64,000 nucleotides of DNA from Aliiroseovarius lamellibrachiae (GCF_018599245.1 NZ_JAHEVJ010000003.1:297813-361812); one strand, 5' to 3'. Shown: positions 54,659 to 63,247, counted from the first letter of the stretch. Notes: generated by a model not told the origin, from the letters alone. Numbers and translations: made by a program.

Positions 54659-55798
54659 CTAGCCGCCCACCGAGTTGGCCAGCGATGTGATGGATCCGGC
54701 GCTGGACAGCGAGCCAGTGATCGCCGACAGAACCTTCGTCCATTGGACATAAGGCGCTTCGGTCACATACACGGTGTCACCATCGCGGATTACAAAGTCA
54801 CGCGCCATGAACATGCCGTTGGGTTCGGTCAGGTTCAGCACGTAAACCATACGCTGTGCGCCGATCAGATCGGTCCGTCCCAGAACTTGGTTGGCGATCT
54901 CTGCTGCTTCGTTGCGGAAGACAAAGACGCCGGTTGGGTCGGCAATTGCGCTTTGAAGACCACCGACCTGAGCAATCGCCTCAATGGCGGACAGGGTTTT
55001 GGTGTCAAATTTCACGCGGTTTTGCGCGCCCGTTGCCCCAAGGGCGGTATAAGAGCGGCTGTCTTCTTCGACCAAAATTCGGTCGCCGCCACGCAGCGCA
55101 ATATCCAGTTTCGGGTCATGAAACAGATCTTCGAACCAAATCTCGCCAGTTTGATCACCCCGAATGATTTTCACCTTGGCAATCTCGGACGAGACAGCAA
55201 CACCACCTGCGCGCGCCAACATGGCGTTTAGCGTGCGGGTGGGGCGCTCAATCGGGTAAACCCCTTGGCCTGCGATGGCGCCGGTCAGGGTGACGGTGGA
55301 CCCATCCCCCGCCAAGCGACGGACCATGACCTGCGGGTCAGGGGTCTGGCTGGCCAGCTTTTCTGTCACGATGCGGCGAATGGCTTCGGGGCTGTTGCCT
55401 GCGGCACGAATGCGGCCAGCGTAAGGTATGAAGATATACCCAGATCCATCCACCTGGACCTCATCCAGTGACGCTGGTGCGCCTGCGGTGGTCAAGATAC
55501 CGTCTTCGACGTTTTCCCAGATCGCGATGCCAAGCGTGTCACCGGCGCGGATCGTATCAGACCCCACCACGGATGCGTTTTGGAATTTCTCGCTGAACCC
55601 TAATGCGGGGACCACGGCGGTTGCGCGGGTCACACGGTCGTTGACTGACACGATAAATGCATCGCCCTGACGTTCAACACTGCCTGCATAAATTTCAGAT
55701 TTGCTGGGGCCAACGCGCGGCAACCCACAGGCGGCGACGGCGCCTGCCAATGCAAAAAGCGCGGCTCGGCGCGCAATAGTTCTGCCCATTTTAGTCAC
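54659..55798 (-). CDS. Outer-membrane polysaccharide export lipoprotein (Wza/KpsD family)
   Basis: A 379-residue protein with a lipoprotein signal (lipobox AVAACG near residue 24). A Poly_export domain (about 80-170: DTLGIAIWENVEDG, VDGSGYIFIPYAGRIRAAG) is followed by two SLBB-like segments (VTLTGAIAGQGVYPI and the IEAIAQVGGLQ region). It forms the outer-membrane channel for capsular polysaccharide. The start is ATG 55798 or 55789. It sits between the KpsC and KpsS genes on the same strand. Confidence 0.9.
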   Translation of the reverse strand: MTKMGRTIARRAALFALAGAVAACGLPRVGPSKSEIYAGSVERQGDAFIVSVNDRVTRATAVVPALGFSEKFQNASVVGSDTIRAGDTLGIAIWENVEDGILTTAGAPASLDEVQVDGSGYIFIPYAGRIRAAGNSPEAIRRIVTEKLASQTPDPQVMVRRLAGDGSTVTLTGAIAGQGVYPIERPTRTLNAMLARAGGVAVSSEIAKVKIIRGDQTGEIWFEDLFHDPKLDIALRGGDRILVEEDSRSYTALGATGAQNRVKFDTKTLSAIEAIAQVGGLQSAIADPTGVFVFRNEAAEIANQVLGRTDLIGAQRMVYVLNLTEPNGMFMARDFVIRDGDTVYVTEAPYVQWTKVLSAITGSLSSAGSITSLANSVGG

Positions 55799-55901
55799 TG
55801 CTCGGGCTCCTTTATTGGAGGATTGCCTCGGTTTTCTTTTGTTCTTTAGGGGGAGAATAGGTGAGAAGCCCTGTGAAATCCAGCACTTCCTTGCGGTGTG
55901 G

Positions 55902-57194
55902 CTACTTCACAACATGCAACTGTTGCCGCGGTGCCGCTGTGCCTTTTGACAGGGCGTCATAGGGATCATGCTCTGCCAGCATCATATCCACGACTTGCCG
56001 CATCAATTGGCGTCGCCCGCGCGCGGAATAAAACCCGCCGGGCACCTGACTGGTTTCCAGCAAATAATGGCGATAGTCGCGATAGGCACGGCTGTCAGGG
56101 CGCATGGGTTGGGTGAAAAACGCCGGCAGGGTCTGGGTCGAGACAAACTCGGCTTTGGCGTAGACCGCATGGCCAAACACTTTGGTTGGCAGTCCGCGCC
56201 AGAGCGCCTGTTGGGCGGCGGTGGAGTTTACGGTGACCACGCTGCGCGCATGGTTCAAAAGCTGCGCGAGCTTACCTCCGCGCACGTAATGCACCCGATC
56301 TTCGACACCATGTTCGCGCGCTAAGCGTTTGATTTCACGTCGAACTGGGGCGCGTCCATCCTCAAGCGGGTGCGCCTTGAAGACGAGATGGTGATGCGGA
56401 GCGGCGCCTTGGACAAAGCCGTCCATCACAACCCCCAGAAATTCGGTCATGGTGGAAAAAGGGCTGTGCATTTGAAAGCTGCTGTCATGTTCCAGCTGCA
56501 ACAACACCAGATGATAGGGAAAGCCGCCGTATTTGATCCGCAAGGTGGCCGCGCGGCGTTCAAAAGACTGGGCGGGCATCAACAAAAGGCGACGCAGATA
56601 CAGTTTGAATTCTTTGCCAACCGATAGCGCGCGGTGGGGCCGGAAATTGGCATATTGTCCGTTTCGAAACATCACGAACCAATGATAGAGCGCGCCGTAA
56701 AACACATGGTGGCGCATGTCGCCCCAGTGGGCGGGGGCTTCGGGCAAATCAAGCTCCGCATCCGCCAGAACCGTTTGCATATCCTTGATAGACGTGTTCA
56801 TCAGCGCGGAATTGCCGTTTGACCCGCCGCGTTCATAAGTCACCCAGTACGGGCGCAAATATCCCTCTTCAAACACATGAATGCCAATGCCGCGTTTGCG
56901 CGCAATTTCAACGGCTTGGGCGTGAATGGGGCGGGTGTCGCCATAAAGGACAATGTCGGTGATGGCCTTGTCGGTCAGAATGTCTGAAAAGCGCTCGGAC
57001 CAGAGTTCTTGGGCTTCGGTAAAGGGGATATAGCTGGCGTGATCGCGCCAAAACGCCTGATCGCCCCGGTTGAAGCCAACCCGCCACACTTCGGCACCGG
57101 CGGCACGCATCATCCGACCAAGGCGCGCAAAAAACGGCCCGTGCGGTCCCTGCAAAAACAGGAATTTGCGTTGTTTACCCGTCACCACGTTCAT
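55902..57194 (-). CDS. kpsS: Capsular polysaccharide Kdo-linker transferase, KpsS family
   Basis: A 430-residue protein with the Capsule_synth fold: FLFLQGPHGPFFARLG near residue 11, LYGDTRPIHAQAVEIARKRG near 82, VFEEGYLRPYWVTYERGG near 107, and VTVNSTAAQQALWRGLPTKVFG near 320. KpsS adds the first Kdo to the lipid anchor, which KpsC then extends. It lies 103 bases upstream of the export lipoprotein on the same strand. Confidence 0.9.
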   Translation of the reverse strand: MNVVTGKQRKFLFLQGPHGPFFARLGRMMRAAGAEVWRVGFNRGDQAFWRDHASYIPFTEAQELWSERFSDILTDKAITDIVLYGDTRPIHAQAVEIARKRGIGIHVFEEGYLRPYWVTYERGGSNGNSALMNTSIKDMQTVLADAELDLPEAPAHWGDMRHHVFYGALYHWFVMFRNGQYANFRPHRALSVGKEFKLYLRRLLLMPAQSFERRAATLRIKYGGFPYHLVLLQLEHDSSFQMHSPFSTMTEFLGVVMDGFVQGAAPHHHLVFKAHPLEDGRAPVRREIKRLAREHGVEDRVHYVRGGKLAQLLNHARSVVTVNSTAAQQALWRGLPTKVFGHAVYAKAEFVSTQTLPAFFTQPMRPDSRAYRDYRHYLLETSQVPGGFYSARGRRQLMRQVVDMMLAEHDPYDALSKGTAAPRQQLHVVK

Positions 57195-57449
57195 TCCAAT
57201 TCACCTTTATCCGCGTCTCAGGCGCGGTTGCTTTTCTTATAAGCCACCCGAAGGGCGCCTTAAACCCAAACCCGTCATAACGGACGCGTGGGGCGAAAAT
57301 ATGGCCGCAATACCGCAGATCTTATCATTCATTGCAATTCTAAAGTTTTGATGAGCGGCAATGATTTTTTGCGCGCCAGTGAAAAGGCTGGGGATTGGCA
57401 AAGGGCAGGGCGCGCGCTAGGTCTGTGACAAATCAGAAGGAAGACGCTC

Positions 57450-58037
57450 ATGTTTACTGGGATCATCACCGATGTGGGGCGCGTGGCTGCGCTGGAAAAA
57501 GCGGGCGATCTGCGCGCGCGGATTGAAACCTCTTATGACACGACGGGAATTGATCTTGGGGCGTCGATTGCTTCGGATGGGGTGTGTTTGACCGTCGTTT
57601 CCATCGGGGATGGGTGGTATGACGTTGATATCTCGGCTGAAACCGTCTCAAAGACCAATCTTGGCGCGTGGGAGGTAGGCCACCGGGTCAACCTGGAACG
57701 CGCCTTAAAGGTGGGCGACGAGTTGGGCGGGCACATTGTGTCGGGCCATGTGGACGGGGTGGCTGAAATCACCGCGATGACCATCGAGGGCGACAGCACC
57801 CGCGTTTCATTCAAAGCCCCCTCAGCGCTTGCGCGTTTCATCGCACCCAAAGGCTCGGTCGCGTTAAACGGCACCTCTCTGACGGTGAACGAAGTGGAGG
57901 GGGACACCTTTGGCGTGAACCTCATTTCCCACACCAAAGAGGTGACAAACTGGGGGCAGGCCAAGGTGGGCGACGCTGTGAATCTTGAGATCGACACATT
58001 GGCGCGTTATGTGGCGCGGCTGGCGGATTACGGCTAA
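57450..58037 (+). CDS. ribE: Riboflavin synthase alpha chain
   Basis: A 195-residue enzyme with two tandem lumazine-binding domains (MFTGIITDVGRV at the start and a second GHIVSGHVDGVAEI repeat near residue 92). It dismutates two 6,7-dimethyl-8-ribityllumazine molecules to riboflavin. The ribosome binding site is AGAAGGAAG. No FMN riboswitch is visible upstream. Confidence 0.95.
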   Translation: MFTGIITDVGRVAALEKAGDLRARIETSYDTTGIDLGASIASDGVCLTVVSIGDGWYDVDISAETVSKTNLGAWEVGHRVNLERALKVGDELGGHIVSGHVDGVAEITAMTIEGDSTRVSFKAPSALARFIAPKGSVALNGTSLTVNEVEGDTFGVNLISHTKEVTNWGQAKVGDAVNLEIDTLARYVARLADYG

Positions 58038-58127
58038 TACGGCATCACCAAAGCGTCCCTTAAAAAGGGCTTTCCATAAATTCCCATATGCGCATATGTT
58101 AACAGGTGAACCATATGGGAGCCTGCC

Positions 58128-59117
58128 ATGAGCCTGATCAAACCGACCCGCACACTCCTGCAAAGACGCGATGTCTTGCGCCTTGCCGCCGCTGCCCCCG
58201 CCTTTGCGATGGGGGGATTGTCGGCACAGACTGCACAGGCCTTTGGCGCGCCCGACACCACCAACCCCTCGCATTTCAGCTTCACCATGGGGCAGGCGAA
58301 AATCACTGTGGTTTCAGATGGTTGGTTCCCCATTCCAATGTCCGGCCAAGCGATCAACGCGCCTGAGGCGGAAAAGCTGGCGTTTTTGGCTGAACACTTT
58401 ATGCCGACAGACGAAGGTTATTCCCATACCAATCACATGTTCATCGAACTGGGGGATGCAAAGGTGCTGGTTGATGTGGGATCGGGCAACCGGTTTGCTG
58501 ACACCACCGGTGCTTTGATGGGCAATCTGGACGCCGCTGGTATTGATCCAGGCAGCATCACACATGTCGCCATTACCCACGCGCACCCCGACCATATCTG
58601 GGGCATTCGCGATGATTTTGACGAGCCGATTTTCACCGACGCCGAATATGTGATGGGCGAGGCGGAACATGCCCATTGGATGCAGGACGATCTGGTGAAC
58701 CGTGTCGCGCCGACCGAACAATCGGTGGTGCTTGGCGCCGTGAACTCGATCACCGCTGAGGGGCTGGAGTGGACATTGGTGCAGGGGGGGGCTGAAATCG
58801 CACCCGGCATCCGCTTGATCGACAGCCCCGGTCACACGCCGGGCCATATGTCGGTTCAGGTCGAAAGCGATGGTAAGATGCTGATCGCAGTGGGGGATTC
58901 CCTTTCAAACCCCTACCTCAATTTCCGCAAACCCAACTGGTACAATGGCTTTGATGCGGACGGCGAAATGACAGTCGCCACCCGCAAACGCCTGTTGGAT
59001 ATGGCCGCAACCGACCGTGTTGCGGTGCTGGGATACCATTTCCCCTTCCCCGGCGTGGGCCATGTGAGACGGGATGGTGACGTTTATGACTTTGTCCCGG
59101 CGCTGTGGAAATTCTAA
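58128..59117 (+). CDS. Tat-exported metallo-beta-lactamase-fold hydrolase
   Basis: A 329-residue protein with a twin-arginine signal (QRRDVLRLAAAAPAFAMGG, about 12-30). The zinc motif THAHPDHIWG lies near residue 147, followed by SPGHTPGHMS near 234 and a C-terminal GYHFPFPGVGH. It resembles methyl-parathion-hydrolase/lactonase-like enzymes of the superfamily; the substrate is unknown. It is located between ribE and ribB with no evident link to riboflavin synthesis. Confidence 0.9.
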   Translation: MSLIKPTRTLLQRRDVLRLAAAAPAFAMGGLSAQTAQAFGAPDTTNPSHFSFTMGQAKITVVSDGWFPIPMSGQAINAPEAEKLAFLAEHFMPTDEGYSHTNHMFIELGDAKVLVDVGSGNRFADTTGALMGNLDAAGIDPGSITHVAITHAHPDHIWGIRDDFDEPIFTDAEYVMGEAEHAHWMQDDLVNRVAPTEQSVVLGAVNSITAEGLEWTLVQGGAEIAPGIRLIDSPGHTPGHMSVQVESDGKMLIAVGDSLSNPYLNFRKPNWYNGFDADGEMTVATRKRLLDMAATDRVAVLGYHFPFPGVGHVRRDGDVYDFVPALWKF

Positions 59118-59278
59118 CCCAGAGCTGAACAGGCGCTGCACGCGAAATTTGCACATTTCATTCGCGCAGATGCGCAGAAAGACGTCGCGTTTGGGCTTTC
59201 CTTGGCCTGTGCGCTAAGGTATTGCGGGCCAACAGCCATCTTTTTGCACGAAATCCACTGACAGCTGGGGACCCTGAC

Positions 59279-60409
59279 ATGAGCGACAGCACCACATATG
59301 AAACGCCGGGCCCGGTTGAGGCTGGATTAAGCGGCGCCATTTCCAGCGCAGCTGAGATCATTGAAGAGGCCCGCAAAGGCCGGATGATCATTCTGGTCGA
59401 TCACGAAGACCGTGAAAACGAGGGCGATTTTGTCATTCCCGCGGATGCCTGCGATGCGGCGGCGGTGAACTTCATGGCCACTTATGGCCGCGGGCTGATC
59501 TGCCTGCCGATGGAAGCGCGCCGGGTCGAGGAACTGGGCCTGCCGATGATGGCAATGCACAACTCCTCGCGTCACGAAACCGCGTTCACCGTGTCGATTG
59601 AGGCGCGCGAAGGGGTGACCACAGGCATTTCAGCAGGGGATCGTGCGCTGACGGTGGAAACCGCAATTGACCCGGCAAACGGCCCGGCAGAGATCGCCAC
59701 CCCCGGGCACGTCTTTCCGCTGCGTGCGCGCAACGGCGGGGTGCTGGTGCGTGCCGGTCATACCGAAGCCGCCGTGGACCTCGCCCGCCTTGCCGGGCGC
59801 AACCCATCGGGCGTGATCTGCGAGATTATGAACGAAGATGGCACCATGGCACGCCTTCCGGAACTTGTTGAAATTGCTAAGAAACACGGGATGAAGATCG
59901 GTACGATCTCTGACCTCATCGCCTATCGTCGTCGCCACGACAACCTTGTGCGGGAAACCGGCCGCGAGGCGATCACCTCTGAATTCGGTGGCGATTGGGA
60001 GATGCGGATTTTCACCGATCTGACCCATGACATCGAACATGTGGCGTTGATCAAAGGCGATATTTCCACTGACGCGCCGGTGCTGGTGCGCACCCATGCG
60101 CTGACCGAAGCGCAGGATGTGTTGGGCCTTGGTCCCAAGCCCGCAGACGAGCTTCCGCGTGCGATGAAAATCATTGCCGATGAGGGGCGCGGCGTTGTGT
60201 GTCTGTTCCGCGAGCCGCGCAAAACGCTGCATGCAGATGACGAAGAAGGTCCGCAAATTGTGCGCCAAATCGGTCTTGGATCACAGATCCTGTCGACCTT
60301 GGGTCTGACCGATATGATCCTTCTGACCGACAGCCCGGAAACGCGCTATGTGGGGCTTGACGCCTATGGTCTGAACATCACCGGCACCCGCCCCATTCAG
60401 GAGAAATAA
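59279..60409 (+). CDS. ribB: 3,4-dihydroxy-2-butanone 4-phosphate synthase with a degenerate GTP cyclohydrolase II domain (RibBX type)
   Basis: A 376-residue protein. The N-terminal half (about 25-225) is an intact DHBP synthase: [11 protein letters not shown] near residue 42, GLICLPM, and [14 protein letters not shown] near 159. The C-terminal half aligns with GTP cyclohydrolase II, but the zinc-binding Cys cluster (CxxG...CxC) is missing; that region reads [16 protein letters not shown]. So it should not make pyrimidine from GTP, and a separate ribA should exist elsewhere. The start at 59279 is preferred to 59222. Confidence 0.92.
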   Translation: MSDSTTYETPGPVEAGLSGAISSAAEIIEEARKGRMIILVDHEDRENEGDFVIPADACDAAAVNFMATYGRGLICLPMEARRVEELGLPMMAMHNSSRHETAFTVSIEAREGVTTGISAGDRALTVETAIDPANGPAEIATPGHVFPLRARNGGVLVRAGHTEAAVDLARLAGRNPSGVICEIMNEDGTMARLPELVEIAKKHGMKIGTISDLIAYRRRHDNLVRETGREAITSEFGGDWEMRIFTDLTHDIEHVALIKGDISTDAPVLVRTHALTEAQDVLGLGPKPADELPRAMKIIADEGRGVVCLFREPRKTLHADDEEGPQIVRQIGLGSQILSTLGLTDMILLTDSPETRYVGLDAYGLNITGTRPIQEK

Positions 60410-60410
60410 G

Positions 60411-60962
60411 ATGGCCGCAGCTGAACAACATTACATCCTGCCGCGCGCAGAATTCGACAAGCCGGTGAAGATCCTGATCGTCGTCGCCCCTTATTACAAG
60501 GACATTGCGGACAATTTGGTCGCAGGCGCCAAGGCTGAAATTGAGGCGGCAGGCGGCACTTGGGATCTGGTCGAAGTGCCCGGTGCGTTGGAAGTTCCCA
60601 CCGCAATTGCCATCGCAGAACGCATGTCAAGCTTTGACGGTTATGTGGCATTGGGCTGTGTTATTCGTGGAGAAACAACGCATTACGAGACTGTGTGCAA
60701 CGACAGCTCGCGTGCGATCCAGATGATGGGCTTAAACGGCCTGTGCATCGGCAATGGCATTCTGACCGTTGAAAACCGTCCGCAAGCCGAAGTGCGCGCG
60801 GATACGGCTGAGCAAAATAAAGGCGGCGGGGCGGCTGCTGCGGCCTTGCATTTGGTCGCGCTTTCGCGCAAATGGGGCGCTTCGAATAAGGGCGTTGGGT
60901 TTAAGACCCTGTCCGACTCGATCAAACTTGCAGGCGACCCAAAGGATACCCCAACGGCATGA
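60411..60962 (+). CDS. ribH: 6,7-dimethyl-8-ribityllumazine synthase
   Basis: A 183-residue enzyme catalysing the penultimate riboflavin step. VEVPGALEVPTAIA near residue 50, LGCVIRGETTHYE near 82 and FGILTVEN-like NGILTVENRPQAEVRA near 117 are typical. It starts one base after ribB and overlaps nusB by four bases, forming a ribB-ribH-nusB operon. Confidence 0.96.
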   Translation: MAAAEQHYILPRAEFDKPVKILIVVAPYYKDIADNLVAGAKAEIEAAGGTWDLVEVPGALEVPTAIAIAERMSSFDGYVALGCVIRGETTHYETVCNDSSRAIQMMGLNGLCIGNGILTVENRPQAEVRADTAEQNKGGGAAAAALHLVALSRKWGASNKGVGFKTLSDSIKLAGDPKDTPTA

Positions 60963-61426
60963 CGCTCTCTGGTAATCAAAAACGTCAGATGAAATCTGCG
61001 GCCCGTTTTTTCGCGGTGCAGGCGCTGTTTCAGATGGAAGTCTCGGATCAGACTGTGGACCGCGTGCGGGTGGAGTTTGAAGATGTGCGCTTTGGCGAAG
61101 AGTTCGACGATTACACAATGGCCGAAGGCGATGTGAAACTTTTCCGTGAACTCATTGAAAATGCAGTGAATAATCAGGCGGAAATCGACCAGCTGACCGA
61201 CCGCGCCCTGGTGGCCAAATGGCCACTCGCACGCATTGATCCAACCTTGCGTGCCGCCTTTCGCGCAGCAGGCGCCGAGCTGACCCACGGCAAAACGCCG
61301 CCCAAAGTGGTGATCAGCGAATTTGTCGATGTGGTCAAAGCGTTTTTCCCTGAAAGCGACGAAGCCAAGTTCACAAATGCTGTGCTTGATCACATGGCGC
61401 GTGAGGCAAAACCCGAAGCATTCTAA
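60959..61426 (+). CDS. nusB: Transcription antitermination factor NusB
   Basis: A 155-residue all-helical RNA-binding protein of the rRNA antitermination complex. The N-terminal ARFFAVQALFQMEVS helix and the C-terminal PPKVVISEFVDVVKAFFPESDEAKFTN region (in short form VVISEFVDVVKAF) are family hallmarks. It is coupled to ribH, a widespread arrangement. Confidence 0.95.
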   Translation: MTLSGNQKRQMKSAARFFAVQALFQMEVSDQTVDRVRVEFEDVRFGEEFDDYTMAEGDVKLFRELIENAVNNQAEIDQLTDRALVAKWPLARIDPTLRAAFRAAGAELTHGKTPPKVVISEFVDVVKAFFPESDEAKFTNAVLDHMAREAKPEAF

Positions 61427-61535
61427 GGGCTTATGGTGTGACCGGCTGGGTTCTTCCCTGCGACGGCGTGCCCCTTTTGGAAATTCCTGTTTGTGTTAAA
61501 CTGTCCTTGGAAACGCTGACGTTAAGGGGGCAAAT

Positions 61536-61883
61536 ATGCCGAAACTCGTGCAACTTTACATCAAGCAAGTGCTGTTGGGCTTTGGTCTGTCGGGGCTCTT
61601 TGTTGGCGGGCTTCTTTACACCAATGTCGGCAATCTTTGGCACCTTGTGACCAGCTCTGATATTGGCCTGATCGCTGTGATCATGCTGTTTATGGCCAAT
61701 GGGATCATCTTTGCAGGCGTGCAATTTGCCATTGTGATCATGCGCATGGGACATGAGGATGACACGCCAAAAGGTGGGAAACGTCAGCCGATTGCGACCG
61801 ACATTCCGGTCCGGGTTGCGGCCTCAGCGCCATCCCAAAATCTGTCCCAAAACCCGCAAAACGCCCCACAAACCCGGCTTTGA
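61536..61883 (+). CDS. Small membrane protein of unknown function
   Basis: A 115-residue protein with two hydrophobic segments (about residues 9-28 and 43-70) and a disordered polar tail from about 74. It is preceded by AAGGGGG. I recall similar small proteins near nusB in Rhodobacterales but cannot name the family. It ends directly at the TTTAAA-rich repeat region. Confidence 0.72.
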   Translation: MPKLVQLYIKQVLLGFGLSGLFVGGLLYTNVGNLWHLVTSSDIGLIAVIMLFMANGIIFAGVQFAIVIMRMGHEDDTPKGGKRQPIATDIPVRVAASAPSQNLSQNPQNAPQTRL

Positions 61884-61886
61884 AAA

Positions 61887-62000
61887 CTTTAAACTCTTTA
61901 AAGATTTCAAACCCAAAACTGTAAACAGTTTAAAGGTGTCAAACCCGAAACTTTAAAGTTTTGGCGGGCCGAACAAGCGAAACTGTAAACTCTTTAAAGG
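61887..62000. repeat. TTTAAA-rich repeats and palindromes downstream of the membrane protein gene
   Basis: Three perfect inverted repeats occur in 75 bases: CTTTAAA/TTTAAAG (61887-61903), AAACTG/CAGTTT (61916-61931) and AAACTTTAAAGTTT (61948-61961). A 32-base unit (61897-61928) is repeated directly at 61929-61960 with the shared core TCAAACCC. A partial fourth copy lies at 61979-62000. Composition is far more AT-rich than the surroundings. A binding array or transcription-stop structure is possible; the function is unknown. Confidence 0.7.
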
Positions 62001-62270
62001 TCCGGTCGGGGCCGATTTTCCTGTGGCGTGATGGTGGGGGCGGTGGTTGGCGGAACCGCACGCAGACGTCGGGGTCTAGATTCCTGAGGACCTGTATGTA
62101 CAGGTGGGCGCCAGGTAACGTAGCCAGGGCTATGACAGAGCCAGCTCCCTCAGAATTGCTTAAGGCCGCTGGAATATGACCCGGGATGACGAAAAGGGCA
62201 GAAACCGCCAACACCCTAGATAGGGCGCGGGTGGGGATGTTGCAAGGGGTGGCAGGAGGCGCGCGCGCTA

Positions 62271-62276
62271 TTGACA
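62271..62276 (+). promoter_or_regulatory. Putative -35 element of the mmcB promoter
   Basis: TTGACA, a perfect -35 hexamer, lies five bases before the LexA box. No good -10 is seen at 17 bases (TCACAT). With this spacing the transcript would begin very close to the ATG, so mmcB might be leaderless. Confidence 0.35.
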
Positions 62277-62280
62277 ATTT

Positions 62281-62295
62281 GTTCATGAATTGTTC
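62281..62295 (+). promoter_or_regulatory. LexA (SOS) box upstream of mmcB
   Basis: GTTC (62281-62284), seven bases, GTTC (62292-62295): an exact match to the alphaproteobacterial LexA consensus GTTC-N7-GTTC. It lies between the -35 hexamer and the start codon, the expected place for repression. The downstream gene is a DNA repair gene known to be LexA-controlled in Caulobacter. Confidence 0.85.
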
Positions 62296-62304
62296 ACATG
62301 TGAC

Positions 62305-62793
62305 ATGCGCCACTCAACCCCACCTTCGGTCCACACCCAACCCGGCCAACTTTTGGCGCGCGGCGTTTGTCGCCATATGGTGTCCCACGGATTTGTCACG
62401 GTTGAAGAGCTGGTGCCAACGCGTGGCCTTCGCGTGGACGTGATGGCTTTGGGGCCAAAAGGCGAGATTTGGGTGATCGAATGCAAATCCAGCCGCGAAG
62501 ATTTCACCTCTGACAAGAAATGGCAGGGCTATCTGGAATGGTGCGACCGCTATTTCTGGGCTGTGGATGGCGATTTTCCGACGGATTTGTTGCCCGAGAC
62601 CTTTGAAAACCGTGGCACCGGGCTGATCATCGCAGACGCTTATGACGCAGAGATCATGCGCATGGCACCCGAGCACAAACTGGCCCCCGCGCGGCGCAAA
62701 GTCATGGTGCAGAAATTTGCCACCCACGCCGCGCGCCGCCTTCAGGCGTACCGCGATCCGGGGGTGGCGGCGCTTATCAAGAGCCAAATATAA
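62305..62793 (+). CDS. mmcB: MmcB-family DNA repair protein
   Basis: A 162-residue PD-(D/E)XK-type nuclease-like protein. RVDVMALGPKGEIWVIECKSS (in segments: DVMAL, then IECKSS) gives the conserved Asp, Glu and Lys of the fold near residues 46-62, followed by a DKKWQGYLEWCDRYFWAV-type helix and strand. In Caulobacter MmcB is part of the LexA-dependent mutasome response to mitomycin C. The start at ATG 62305 is chosen; TTG 62290 would lie inside the LexA box. Confidence 0.9.
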   Translation: MRHSTPPSVHTQPGQLLARGVCRHMVSHGFVTVEELVPTRGLRVDVMALGPKGEIWVIECKSSREDFTSDKKWQGYLEWCDRYFWAVDGDFPTDLLPETFENRGTGLIIADAYDAEIMRMAPEHKLAPARRKVMVQKFATHAARRLQAYRDPGVAALIKSQI

Positions 62794-62804
62794 AGGATCA
62801 GACG

Positions 62805-62990
62805 ATGATGATTAAATATTACTATCCGGACGGGGATTGGTGCTTTCGCGCGCTGCACACCGCCCATGCGGTGTTTCATGACCCCGAGGGGAAATTAATT
62901 GCACGGGCGCAAAAGCCTGATGGAACAGGGCTTTACGAGTTTGAAATCACCGGGTTTGAACTGATCGGCCCCGGTGAGATCCATCGGTGA
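62805..62990 (+). CDS. Small conserved-looking protein of unknown function
   Basis: A 61-residue acidic protein with a balanced composition and a likely beta-rich fold (DGDWCFRALHTAHAVF, then GKLIARAQ). The ATG follows AAAGGA by eight bases and comes 11 bases after mmcB, so it may be in the same SOS-controlled unit. No family is recognised. Confidence 0.6.
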   Translation: MMIKYYYPDGDWCFRALHTAHAVFHDPEGKLIARAQKPDGTGLYEFEITGFELIGPGEIHR

Positions 62991-63046
62991 AATGCATAGG
63001 TGTGAGCCATAGGTGACGCCCGTGCGCGCACGCGCGTCACGTCGGA

Positions 63047-63247
63047 TTACTTGCTGCCAGCGTCTGACATGGCGCGGGCTTGCTGGGCCGCGGCGCGCAG
63101 CTCTTCGGCGATTTCCTCAGCTTCTTCCGGATCGAAATCCATCGGCACTTCGACCCCGTCGCCTTCGATGAACAACCGGACCATCCCATTGGTGGTTGGG
63201 CCGATTTGCAGGTTGGCTTGGATGTCACTTTCGTCGTTGATGCCCAT
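63047..63247 (-). CDS. Small acidic protein (DUF6324-like)
   Basis: A 66-residue acidic cytoplasmic protein starting MGINDESDIQANLQ, with a Glu-rich helix at about 40-58. From memory it resembles the DUF6324 family of Rhodobacterales, unconfirmed. A strong ribosome binding site (AGGAGG on the minus strand) precedes the ATG. Its function is unknown. Confidence 0.78.
   Translation of the reverse strand: MGINDESDIQANLQIGPTTNGMVRLFIEGDGVEVPMDFDPEEAEEIAEELRAAAQQARAMSDAGSK

Larger units (their letters stand above)
61884..62304. other. 421-base intergenic region between the membrane protein gene and mmcB
   Basis: No protein gene is supported on either strand. The region contains the repeat array (61887-62000), a perfect 7-bp-arm palindrome ACCTGTA-TG-TACAGGT (62090-62105), and the mmcB promoter/SOS box at its end (62271-62295). 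The GC-rich middle could encode a structured small RNA; I tested by eye for tRNA, tmRNA, SRP and RNase P signatures and found none. Confidence 0.6.

Noticed and set aside
57195-57449. FMN riboswitch upstream of ribE
   Set aside because: None of the conserved RFN segments is present in this 255-base gap, nor upstream of ribD or ribB.
62001-62200. tRNA, tmRNA, SRP RNA or RNase P RNA
   Set aside because: No canonical T-arm, GGAAGC or RNase P core sequence could be found by eye.
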